Positions 11,248 to 22,194 of a stretch of DNA of 64,000 nt are shown one piece after another. Source of the stretch: Fennellomyces sp. T-0311. Lineage: Eukaryota > Mucoromycota > Mucoromycetes > Mucorales > Lichtheimiaceae. The DNA lies in the NCBI GenBank assembly GCA_025266875.1, contig JALLLT010000039.1:62001-126000 (forward strand), in the 5' to 3' direction. Each line of letters begins with the position of its first letter. The first letter of the stretch is position 1. The position numbers and the translations under genes are program-made. The notes under the pieces are model-generated. The model saw nothing but the letters and a program-made list of their open reading frames with translations, searched no databases and was not told the DNA's origin.

Positions 11248-12318
11248 ATGTTTGAATTTGTGCTGCAATTAGTGATTGCTACTTTACTTTGTAGCATAGC
11301 TAGTGCACAGCGGGGGAACACATTCTATGGCGTGGATTATGGCATCAACATCTATGGCTGTCCATCCTACGAAACGATGCGAAATGATTTTTCCATTTTG
11401 AAGCGGTACACGAACCGTGTGCGTATGTTTGGTCTTGGACTTTGCAACCAAGGTATATATATATATATATATCTACTTTGCTTTCGTATGATGAAAAAGT
11501 GGCTTAAACTTGTATTCAGGTGAATTTGCCGTTCGAGCAACTCAAGAACTAGGCATGCGTCTTTACTTGACACTCTGGGTCGATCAGAACCAAGGCACTT
11601 TTGAATCAGAATTCAGAGTGCTTCAAAGTCTTCTTCGGCGATACAATCTTCATCAAAATGTCGACGGTATCATTGTCGGTTCCGAAGTTCTTTATCGTGG
11701 TGACGCTCCTCTTTGGCTGTTGCTTCAATACATCGATCGCGTCAAGGAAATCGCTGATGGCGTACCCGTCACCACTGCCGATACATTCAATATGATCTCA
11801 CCTGAATTGGCAGCGCCACTTGACTTTGTCATGATGTAAGCTTTTTTAATCACTCCATAACGATACCTGTAGTGATTAACTCCATTGTCCAACAACAGTA
11901 ATATATTTTCGTATTGGGAAGGTGTCCATATTGATCAAGCCGTCGATAAATTTATGCAACACTATTACGAAACCGTCAATCTCATTGGCGGCAACAAGGT
12001 AGTCAAGGTATCGGAGACAGGTTGGCCATCAGATGGACAGAACTTTGGTGCTGCCGTGGCATCTCCAGAGAACCAAAGCAGGTACGCACACTAAACGCCA
12101 ATGGTAATCGGAAAACAGTGCAGTAAAATTCGTTCTTATATACTAGATATCTTCGCGAGATCCTCTGTCGTACACGTCGTGAAGGCATTGATTTACTTTG
12201 GTTTTCAGCTATCGACGAGCCATACAAGAGAGATGTTGAAGGATTCTTTGGTGTCCTTGACTGGGCCACCAGGAGCTTGAAGCCAAACCATAATCTACAG
12301 AAGATGAATACCTGCTGA
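11248..12318 (+). CDS. Secreted glycoside hydrolase family 17 beta-1,3-glucanase
   Basis: Exons 11248-11452, 11520-11835, 11899-12081 and 12147-12318 encode 291 aa. Residues 1-20 form a signal peptide ending ASAQ. The mature start GVDYGINIYGCPSYETM is the classic first strand of the GH17 barrel. VDGIIVGSEVLYR carries the acid/base Glu and VKVSETGWPSDG carries the nucleophile Glu. FSAIDEPYK and FGVLDW near the end match the last barrel strands. No GPI tail or carbohydrate-binding module is present. The family includes Bgl2-type wall glucanosyltransferases and exo-beta-1,3-glucanases, so a role in wall beta-glucan remodelling is likely. Intron 1 contains a (TA)n run at about 11455-11471. Confidence 0.9.
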
Positions 12319-13164
12319 ACCAGGCATTACAGAACATATCCATCATCGATCATCACCCTCCTTTTGATATGCATACGTACATCACATTAAAGAAGCATTC
12401 CTTGGATCATCAATTTAGATACATATTGACGTGATTTCCCGTTTTGATTCAGGCAAGTGAACTGGGCTTGAGGTTTAAAGGAGATCCAAGTACGATTGGA
12501 TGCATTAATTCCTTCCCTTGATGGGTTACTAACAATACTTACGCTCGAGGCATTGAGTCAACACGACTCACGGGTCCCGACAGGGTGCGTTCAACTCGCG
12601 TCAATTTATCGAGTGGCACTGATAACGCGCAGTTCTCGGAGCACAGGTTGCTAAATTGAGACAAGAGGTCCAGTTACATCAAATGATGTTGCCAAACGCG
12701 CGGACGCGATAAACAATACACTTTGTACCCATCGATAAAATAGAACTTTAAAATGAACACAATTTTTTTCGGAAGTAATTGTTTATTTTTAAGATATAAA
12801 CGATAGCTGAGGTGATAAACAAACGGTATTGTTTTACCTAAAAGAGTGCGTTTGATGAGTTTCCATGCAATCACAGTAACCAATACACCCCCGTGCGCCA
12901 CGCAAAGAAGAAAACAATAATAGTGTTGATATTTCCTCAGAGATTGTTCACTCGGAAGCCCACACATTACGTGAAAGTGTGAACATCGGAAATGCAAGAT
13001 AATTCGGGTCCAAAAATTTTGTGCATCATGTACAAATATCACCACCAACCAGCCACCCAAAAAAAACATGAAATAACGATATTTACCTTTTGAAAAAGTT
13101 AAAAAGAAAACCGAAACGTGGAGCAAAAAGCATTCTTTTATAGACCGAAAAAAATTTTCACAAG
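12319..13164. other. Spacer between convergent genes
   Basis: Contains the 3' ends of the GH17 and RNPC3 genes. A 160-codon minus-strand open frame at 12674-13168 runs through it but has a Phe/Tyr/Leu-rich composition, no domain, and overlaps the true stop of RNPC3. I treat it as chance. Nothing else is seen. Confidence 0.5.
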
Positions 13165-14270
13165 TCACTTTTTCTTTTTGGTTGTCAGCGATATTTTAAT
13201 CCCCTCTTGTTTTCGTCCTAGCAACGCGCGCTTCTGTTCCTGCGCCGCCAATATCCGTGACCTTGCCTCCATCTTTTCCTTTTCCTTATCCTTTTGCTCT
13301 TCGTCAGATTCAATTTCAGATTCGTCGCTTGCCACCAATTCATCATGCTTTCGCTTTTTTGACTATATCAGCAACAAAAAAAAATGTTGTCAGTGGAATT
13401 CGCGTTACCGTGACAAACCAACTTACCAGCATAGCGGGAATGCTGTCGTTCTGCACAGGTCCAAAGGGAGGGGCTAGATTCATTTTGTTCATCAAGTGAA
13501 GAGTTTGTACATATAATCTTGGAACACTCGCAATAGCGTGCATCATGTTTGTCAAAATCTCAGGAGTTGGATCAGGGTATCGGTATTGTAAGTCAGGATT
13601 GGGCGGGTAATGGATGCTGCATGAAAAAAAAACCGGTTAAGGACATGTTCCTGACATTGTTAGCGACCATTTCCCCCTTACCCTAGATGAGGTGCAATAG
13701 GCTCTCCTTGTCCAACCGGTTTTCCTGGTTGAGCGGATGACGGCGATGGTACTGATGGAATAGGAGGTGGAGGTGGAGGTGTTGTTTTGGGTGGAGGAGG
13801 GTGTTCTCTGCTACTGCACAATGTGAGTGTAATGATCCATTATAAAAAAGAAATATGGATCTACTTACGTGGTATGCTTTGGATTCGGTTTTGCGTACTC
13901 GACACGTACTTTTCTATATTCTTCTCCTTGGTGCGGCAATTGTTGTAATCGACTATACGCTTGTGCAGCTTCTGCGGGGCTTTCAAAGTCAAGGAAAACC
14001 GTACCTCGCTATATCCAAGAGCCCTTAGTCTAGCACTAAAATAAATTCATTTCTGCAAGTTACCATGGCGATGCCCTCCATTGGCCTTACACTTATAGCG
14101 TTGTACTGACGAAAGTATGCATAAGCTTGTTCTACTGAGCCACCAATGACCGGTGGCACTTGTTTGACGACCAATGTCGTTACCGTGTCCTGTTATATAT
14201 GCATTAGACTCGGCCAAGTTGAGCGAAAGGAATAGGAGCAAGGTATCACCTCGGTCGCGTTAGTACTCAT
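13165..14270 (-). CDS. RNPC3: U11/U12 snRNP 65K protein homologue (RNPC3), apparently lacking the C-terminal RRM
   Basis: Six exons (14250-14270, 14064-14189, 13869-14008, 13682-13813, 13427-13616, 13165-13362) encode 268 aa. An RRM lies at about residues 8-94: RNP2-like TLVVKQVPPVI, RNP1 RGTVFLDFES, and end VRVEYAKPNPKH. A Pro-rich linker leads to the diagnostic 65K block, PPNPDLQYRYPDPTPEIL then VPRLYVQTLHLMNKMNLAPPFGP. A charged tail ends in KKKK. In known 65K proteins the N-terminal RRM binds U11-59K and a second C-terminal RRM binds U12 snRNA. That second RRM is absent here: the frame ends after a Lys/Glu-rich helix, and downstream DNA shows no RRM. The gene shares a 56-bp divergent promoter with NAT9. 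Confidence 0.9.
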
Positions 14271-14326
14271 GAGTGAAAAGAAAAGGGCGTCGTCACGCTT
14301 TTTTTTTCGTTATTTTGCTGATCAAA
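14271..14326. promoter_or_regulatory. Short bidirectional promoter between RNPC3 and NAT9 genes
   Basis: Only 56 bp separate the start codons of the divergent minus-strand RNPC3 and plus-strand NAT9 genes. The interval is T-rich on the plus strand with one long T run, and no TATA box is evident. Either the two genes share a nucleosome-free region, or transcription starts inside the neighbouring first exon or intron. Confidence 0.65.
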
Positions 14327-15278
<952 letters not shown>

Positions 15279-15518
15279 ATAAGGGGGTGCTGATATGTTC
15301 GCACGGTTGCCGTCGACTCGTATGCTGGGTCCCATGGTCAGAGCCAGCGAATCCGCGTATTGCAAATTCATGTGGGGAAATACCCGCTGTGGGGCCACCG
15401 AAACATCAGGTCAGCTTCTCTTTGGGGCGCCCTATTTATGTTTTGACAGGAGCCTTGTCCGCCTATTGTTCAACCTTCCCTTTTTCTTTCACTTTTTTTC
15501 TAGTCTCAGCTTTTCGCC

Positions 15519-16583
15519 ATGGCAATGTCCCACGATCTGCATTGCGATGAAGCTGACTTGGCTGAGTTGGAGGCGTTAAAGGCTTCGGCCACACGCCCGT
15601 TTGTCGTGCACACGTTGCAGAAGGTATTGGAAGACTGTCAACAGCAGAGAAAAGCCAGACGGCTTTCTGCTGAGGCACGCACGATACGTGAACCTATCCG
15701 CCGTACCAAGGCATGTTTTCTTCTGATGACACGGCGCACGCACGTGAGCGCATCGGTTAATTATGCTGTGCTGTTGTTAGGCGAGCACACAGACCATCTA
15801 CATCACGTCCGGCTACGCTTGGGGTCAATCGGACCAGTCCGTCATGTAAAGACTCAGGCTTTCATCAGTACAATAAGGGATGAAGGGGAGACACGTCGCA
15901 ATTTACCGTATCTCATATATAGCATCTACTTGCCGATCAAAAATGCACGGTTGATCACTGCCGACCAGTACCGTCTTCACGTCCAGCCACGGGCCATCCA
16001 GTTTGATATAGCAAGTGTCTGCGTAATACTCTGCAACCGGTTATTAATCACGATAGCAAACAACTTGCCTTGCAGAATGAACACGAGGGCGCCAACTATA
16101 ACTTTCGCATATCGCAACTGCATGGACTTGTTGCACCTGACCAAACCAAAGTTAAGGTACCATCCTGTCCACATAGTTCTTTTTGTCAATTTCTCAAGCA
16201 TGCATCGTCACCAGACCAAGGAATCCCAGTTCATCATCTATTTACGCAAAGCAAACGTTGGGAGAGACTGGGTCGATCTGCGGCTCAAGAGCACACGCGA
16301 CGTGTATGACGAACTGCGACGAGCTGAAGCTAAAGGTAGCCAGTGCCCCTTCATGAATGGAGTAAACTGTTTGACACACATGCTCTCTCTCTCTCTCTTT
16401 TTGCGAGCAGGCGCGGCTTTACCCAGCTTTAGCCCGACAATGGATTCCATTGCCAGAGATCTGTACAACAAGGCTGACGATGGCACCAAACAGGCGCTTC
16501 ATGATACGTGGAATCAATCGAAAGAGAATCCATTTGCTGCACCGTCATCGTCTCCTGAAGACCATCATCACCACGCAAAATAA
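15519..16583 (+). CDS. CACYBP: CacyBP/SIP homologue (CS-SGS domain protein), two GC-AG introns
   Basis: Exons 15519-15710, 15781-15845, 15923-16010, 16076-16156, 16215-16335 and 16411-16583 encode 239 aa. The N-terminal helix pair (ADLAELEALKASATRP, VHTLQKVLED) matches the Siah-interacting domain of calcyclin-binding protein. The CS domain begins at GYAWGQSDQSV and runs through NYNFRISQLHGL and FIIYLRKANVGRDWVDL. The SGS tail has MDSIARDLYNKADDGTKQALHDTW. CacyBP/SIP acts as an adaptor for SCF-type ubiquitin ligation and as a co-chaperone or phosphatase. Introns 1 and 3 start with GC rather than GT (AAG/GCATGT and ATA/GCAAGT). No GT alternative keeps phase. Intron 5 contains a (CT)n run. The TAA is 66 bp upstream of the translin start. 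Confidence 0.88.
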   Translation: MAMSHDLHCDEADLAELEALKASATRPFVVHTLQKVLEDCQQQRKARRLSAEARTIREPIRRTKACFLLMTRRTHVSASVNYAVLLLGEHTDHLHHVRLRLGSIGPVRHVKTQAFISTIRDEGETRRNLPYLIYSIYLPIKNARLITADQYRLHVQPRAIQFDIASVCVILCNRLLITIANNLPCRMNTRAPTITFAYRNCMDLLHLTKPKLRYHPVHIVLFVNFSSMHRHQTKESQFIIYLRKANVGRDWVDLRLKSTRDVYDELRRAEAKGSQCPFMNGVNCLTHMLSLSLFLRAGAALPSFSPTMDSIARDLYNKADDGTKQALHDTWNQSKENPFAAPSSSPEDHHHHAK

Positions 16584-16649
16584 AATTTGCTTTACCGCCT
16601 GCATCAATTTTGTCTGCTTTGTTACTGCCACCAGCTCTTATTTCCAACC

Positions 16650-17706
16650 ATGACATCCAACTCGATCGATCTTCATTTCTTTAGTGACATTCAGCAATCA
16701 CTTGAGAACGAATCCGATCGCAAAGAAGTAACCTTTCCAGCCATGTGCATGGTCTCGACCAATTTTTAAAACATTCTCTTCACAGGAAATTCGTGTCAAA
16801 GTGCGAGAGTTTGAGCGTACATGTCGAAAGCTGAGCGCCATCCTTAATATGATTCACGCTGATCCCACCGGTCCAGGTTCGCATTGAGTTTGCTTTCTAA
16901 GGAGGGATAGAGGCTAAGCGTGTCTCCCAACAGTTCCGGCCATCGAGTTTAACGAAGTACGCGAACGCGTCCAGCAACTTGCCAGTTTGATCCCCGAAAA
17001 CCAGTTCTACAAGTGAGTTCTCGTATACACAGCAGCAATTTTTTTTTGGAATACTAAACGTGTGTAAAACAAGATACTGTGATTTATGGTCACGATCCAT
17101 GCAACAGGCCGTGTTTTTGGTCGTTTTTAAACATTTTCTCGAGACAGAGCAACTCGTACAAATACCTGTAATCGAAGAAGCTATCGGTGGTAAGAAAGAG
17201 AGAGCGACACAGTCCATCTCCTCTATGTAGCTCACTAATAGATTTATAGTCAAAGTCGACCTGGATAACAGTTTGAATGAGTTCCACATTCAACTGGAAG
17301 ATGTGCTTCACGCGTACATTTCGTTAGTGAACGAGCTCGTGAGTTGGAACACAAGTTCGCATGGAATGATCGTTGACAGTGATTGCTATAGTCACGTTTG
17401 GCTGTCAATGCTGTGACAGTAGGCGATTATACTAGACCCATTCGGCTTAGCAAATTCGTCAAAGATCTCAGCAGTGGATTCCAGCTGCTGAATTTGAAGA
17501 ACGACATGCTGCGAAAGCGGTAACATAACAGCGTGCCTGCATAGCAACTAATACACTGACATTTTCTTTTGGATCATAGGTTCGATGGCATCAAATACGA
17601 TGTAAAGAAAATTGAGGAGGTGGTATACGATATCAGTTTGCGCGGATTGCAGGATGATGCAAACCCGGCAAAAAGGCCAAAATTGGCTCATTCTGATGAG
17701 GCCTAA
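16650..17706 (+). CDS. TSN: Translin
   Basis: Seven exons (16650-16727, 16786-16876, 16934-17012, 17074-17189, 17250-17338, 17392-17519, 17580-17706) encode 235 aa, the size of animal translin (about 228). The all-helical fold is recognised from FFSDIQQSLENE, EIRVKVREFERTCRKL, ENQFYKYCDLWSRSMQQAVF and LETEQLVQIPVIEEAIG. SRLAVNAVTVGDYTRPIRLS, SGFQLLNLKNDMLRKRFDG and KYDVKKIEEVVYDISLRGL complete it. Translin forms octameric single-stranded RNA/DNA-binding rings. With TRAX it makes the C3PO endonuclease that removes Argonaute passenger strands and tRNA leaders. No TRAX gene is in the window. Intron 2 has a weak GTTCGC donor, fixed by phase. Confidence 0.95.
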
Positions 17707-20295
17707 AATGACGTGCTGCATTCCAAAGTACAAATAAAAAACCTAGGCACTCGATGCGGGATTGTCATCTTGTTCTACTCACAATCCCAGGGCATGTGTT
17801 ACTTTCTTTTTTCATGAACAAGCGACCATCAAAGCCTTTAAAGAAAACGCTACACCTATACATGCTATAATGCCGTTCGAGCCACACGTATGAGAGTGAT
17901 AAAGCAATATAAAACACAGGCTGCAATGAATGATATCAACCTGACTGGCGTTTCCCCGTACACAAATCGACAATAAGGTATAAACGTCTTCAATGATTTT
18001 GGAATCACCTACCCATTGAGCTTCTTGTTAAGGCACATCAGCGGCTCTAGATGACTGTAGACCCAAGTATTGCTTGATTTTGGTTGTATAATCAGTACTC
18101 TCCAGCTTCTACGTCTACTTAATCTCGTATGTAGCAGTCGTGCAGATGCCCTTTTCCTTTTGCAGCTGTGCAGCGGGCAAGAGTACGCTAGTTCAAATGG
18201 ATGTGTATGAGCAAACCGAAAGATATGTGAAGTCGACAGCATCATCAGTATTGGTGGTCAATCCATCAAGGAGCAAATGGCGGATGAGAGAAAAATCACC
18301 TTTGTCCTTGAATATTTCCTCGATATCGTCCCCATTTGGATTAGCCTCCGTGTCATCTGAACGTCTTGTAAAGCAATTTCAACGGTTTGCTCTCTCTGTC
18401 CTTCGTTACCCAGCCACTTCCTTGATCATTTCACTACCCGTGTAGTAAAAGAAATTATGGAGGAAAGACCGCAGGCCGTCTTCTAGAAACATACCGCTTA
18501 TTATGTACATGATGATCGATAGATTTTCCTGACCTTTGATGATGGAGCGCTGTGGGTATAATAAGGATTAACAACTACATAGTTATATGAGCGGATTACA
18601 TATTTTTACTCAAAGAACACCCACCATCAGTCTCGCAACTCGTCGTAGCCACCTGGGAGAATGGGTACTGTACACCTCGCAGCTTGGTAGTGAATTATTT
18701 TGCCATTAGGTTCATGGCCTCCTTTTACCAGCAGTGAGCGACCGTGCCATATCGTCGTCAAAAGGTCAAAGTGGCGGTTAACGATGTCAATTATGTTTCT
18801 GGTTGCACGAAGTGCTTGCTTTTTCGTATGTATCGGCAGCTGCTTTCTGCTGCTGCTTACGCAGGTTGTCTTCACCAAAGAAAACATCTTGGTTGCTCTC
18901 AGCATCCCCCGTTGTAAAGTCAGGCTTCATTTATTTCTGATAATTCGCTGATAAGATTGCTGTTGAGTGTTGTGGTGCGTAACATTCAGCGCTAACAGGG
19001 AAGGCAATTGAGGGACTCATTGGTAACCAACAACTCAACACGTATAAAAGCTTCAAAACTCCAGTACTCTTTGGACCAAATCCTCGCTCTAGGAAGATTA
19101 TATTTATAATAAAGATTATTAACGAAGACAACCAATACACCTACTGCCTATTTTGTACGTTGCTGTTTACAATGTGACACAGCTATCATTCCGATAATTT
19201 TTTGATATTTGGATTTCATAGAAGAAGGAGAATATTTACTTATATGGAACTCTCTCGATGTTTTTGCACATCTTTCTCCTGGATGTTTTATACGTGCGGG
19301 CAGTACTTTTCGAACTGTGGTAACATTTTTTTTCTTTGATACAATTAAAAAAAAGTTCAACAGCGAAAAAGCTATTCAATGATATGACTTTAAAATACGA
19401 TGCTGCGTGCCTCTTGCATATAATGGCGAAGGATGGGAGCGCGAAATATCGACCCTGGTGTTGCTTTATGCAAAGTGGCCACCACATCTATTTTGAGGCA
19501 ACGAAGCTGCTCCGGTTATATGGCATGTGTTTCTGATATAGACATTTAAGAAAGACTTAGGTGTGTACGAAGAAGTATACACCACAAAAAAGTCATTTCC
19601 GTTTTTCCAATGTTAACTAGTATTCATAGTACACAAGTTTCCACTTGTTTCTTTGGAAAGCGCCAGATAATTTTGATGTTTTGCTACAAAGTCTAATTTA
19701 AAGTTCTCCAAGAACCGGGAAATAGGTGCAACTGTATCCTGACTAGTACATGGTCACGGTACAGTTTAATATGAGGCGGTACATCAATTATGTTTCGCGT
19801 TATCCTTGTTTATGGTAGATAGCTAGAAGAACGACATTTCCCTTGATGAGAAATTTGATAGCAGGTGATACCATAGTTGTGGATCACTTGGCTTTAACAT
19901 GCAAGGTGAATTTAACACCGCCGATGATCTCTGTGTCTTGTATGTATGTATCGGAGGAATATAAAAGTACATTTCAACCTTTTATATCGACGTGCATGTA
20001 TGGTACCTCCTGCTTTTTCCAAGATCTCCTTGAAAAAAAAACTTTCTTTTTTCTCTTTTTACTAAGCAATACAGATAAAAAATATTTACATGCAATCGAA
20101 TGTATAACAATTAAAGGATGCTCTATGCAGGGTATGAGGGGAGTCGCTGGCCATTAGAAAGATGAGGACGAAGAGATAAGTCGTATAGATCGGGAACGGC
20201 AGTAATTAGGAAGGCGTTATAAGGGGCAGAAGAGACGAGGGCATGATCGGGAAGACGGGGTGGGTTTCTGTCAAGCGTACAGTGCCGATCTCGGG
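17707..20295. other. 2.6-kb gene-poor spacer with one decayed coding region
   Basis: Apart from the minus-strand relic described at 18200-18930, this region is AT-rich with stops in all frames. No tRNA or repeat is recognised. Confidence 0.5.
18200..18930 (-). pseudogene. Decayed protein-coding region of unknown family
   Basis: Minus-strand frames read like natural protein but are broken by stops and frame changes. One stretch reads DVFFGEDNLRKQQQKAADTY and, in a shifted frame, IVNRHFDLLTTIWHGRSLL. Another reads FLEDGLRSFLHNFFYYTG and later DDIEEIFKDKGDFSLIRHLL. The order of the pieces is colinear, as expected for one old gene with indels. I do not recognise the family. It may be a host gene or the captured ORF of a mobile element. 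Confidence 0.3.
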
Positions 20296-22194
20296 TTACT
20301 TGAGCTTCAGTTTGAGCTGTACGCCCTTTGCAGCACCAGACCACAGGAAACCTGACACAAGCGCGGCTAGGGTGATAGGCAGTGTCCAATCGTCGGTGAT
20401 TCCCATCTGGGCAGCCAGGCCGAGGAAGATGGTCATTAGCGTGAAGGGCGCAAATGGATCGTTTTCCTCCATCTTTGGAATAGGTTGCGAGGGTTCCACA
20501 GGATAAGCACACGGTAAAACGCCACACGATAAAAATGACAGCACGCGACGCCGGTCCTGAGTCGGCTGCTTTTCCGGCACATCATCTTCTAACAGCTGTC
20601 GTGGGCTGGATGATCGTGGGGGCGTCGTCATGTTGGTATCCCTGTCGGTCTCTGTACTTGCGTTGTCGTCATTATCGGATTCCTCCTCCTCATCTTCATC
20701 ATCCTTTTGTTGCAGGTCGCCTCTGAGCATCCGCTCGAGCGCGTCCGTGTCCTTGATGGCCAGCGACCGTCGTTTGGTGGCCATGAGCAGTTGTGATTGT
20801 CGTTTGGGATCATGCACTGGGCCATCTCCTCGAGGTTGGGGTTGGGGGGCAGGCCGCAGAGCACTTTCTCGGTAGGACACGTCGCGACGGTCATTTAGCT
20901 CCTGTTGCCAAGTTAGTTAAGAAATGAATTCTGGGGGGTTACTGCGCAATTGTTTACCTGTTGTAAGCGTGCCAATTGCTCCTCGAGGTTCAGGAAATCT
21001 CCTTCCAGCTGTGACACAATGTCGTCCTTGATGCGTAACTCCCTCTTTAGCGTCTCAATGTCATTGTCCTTGTAGGTTTGCTGACGTAACATCTGCTCCT
21101 TCTCGGCGTCGAGCTCCTCAATCACCTGCTCTAGCCGCAGGATCTTGTTTTCCAGCTCCATAGCATATGAGCCCTGGGAGATGGACGAATGAACAATAGG
21201 CCTGCATATATGCTGTGCCTCCATTTCCTGCTGCTCGTTTTCGGGTGGAAGCGTCATGACCATCGTCGACTGGCTGATGGGTTCTTGTGTGAAGCAGCAT
21301 GTTTCATCGCACGTTGGATTGCCACTGATCTATTGTTTCAGAAACAAAGTGTTATCGCACGGTTTTCCGAAGGAGTCGCAAGAAAGGAGAGATAAACCAT
21401 AGATCGACCAGCCGAACGATCAAAGAGAGCCAAACTACCCGGTAACACCCATCATTTGTCACAGTTCCTTAGCCGCCGCCCCCCTTCTCCATCACAGCAC
21501 GCCCTGAACAAAAGAGAGAATGTGCTCCTCCATGTCTCCTCATATTTACCTGACGATGTAGAAGGTTGACCATTTGCACGAGATACTCGTACTCTGGGCC
21601 CACAGATTTCATCTGCATGATCTGCTCCCGCTTAAAGTTCTCCAACGAAATCGTTTTTTCATCCAAATCTTGCTGCAGTAGACGTGTGGCACGTTGGAGC
21701 TGTACATTGGCGAGTGTGAGCTCGCGGATGTTCTCCTGGAGCGGTTGTGTTTTTTGTTTGATAAGATTGTCTGTGTCGACTTTGAGCAGGCGGTTGGTGC
21801 GCTGCAGCTTGACGTTTTGTAGCGTGAGTGATTCGATTTGTGCCTCGAGTTGGCGCGTCCGTGTGCTCGAGTTGCCTCGTCGAATCTCTCGTTTCTCTCC
21901 TGTGTCTGTTGGAGGCGAAGGTGTCGCGGTTGTAGGCTTTTTATGTTGTTCCTATAAAGTAAATAGAGTTTTAGTCCACGGCACCGCCACACACACACAA
22001 GTCCCCCTTAAAGATATCGTTACTTTTTTATCCTCTTGATCATTCTTGGGTATTGAATAGTTCATTAGATTCGAGTTGACGCTGAATCGCGGCAGAGCTG
22101 AAGAAGAGGACGAATTGCGAGGCGTGCTCTGTGGCGTGGGCGGAAACGGTTGCTGTACAGTAGTAGCAGCTACTACTGAAGGGGCTGGCGACAT
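20296..22194 (-). CDS. Coiled-coil protein with C-terminal hydrophobic segment, unknown function
   Basis: Exons 22024-22194, 21550-21951, 20958-21329 and 20296-20901 encode 516 aa, and every exon is a multiple of three. Ser/Pro/Thr-rich ends flank long heptad-repeat helices. Coil 1 is around residues 85-190 (LEAQIESLTLQNVKLQRTNR). Coil 2 is around residues 220-310 (MELENKILRLEQVIEELDAE then LKRELRIKDDIVSQLEGDF). An acidic patch (DDEDEEEESDNDDN) follows. Near the C-terminus lie about 35 mostly hydrophobic residues (FTLMTIFLGLAAQMGI, ITLAALVSGFLW), then a basic tail GVQLKLKLK. This fits a tail-anchored or hairpin-anchored tether or golgin-like protein (inference). Intron 2 is 220 nt, unusually long here, so two separate genes cannot be fully excluded. 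Confidence 0.7.

Noticed and set aside
12674..13168. 164-codon minus-strand open frame
   Set aside because: Composition is Phe/Tyr/Leu/Lys-rich from AT-rich DNA, it has no domain, and its start overlaps the true stop of RNPC3. I also looked there for the missing second RRM and found none.
13617..13681. TCCTTAAC branch-like sequence in RNPC3 intron 4 as a second U12 intron
   Set aside because: The donor is GTAAGG, a U2-type site, and CTTAAC also fits the normal fungal branch consensus, so an ordinary intron is more likely.
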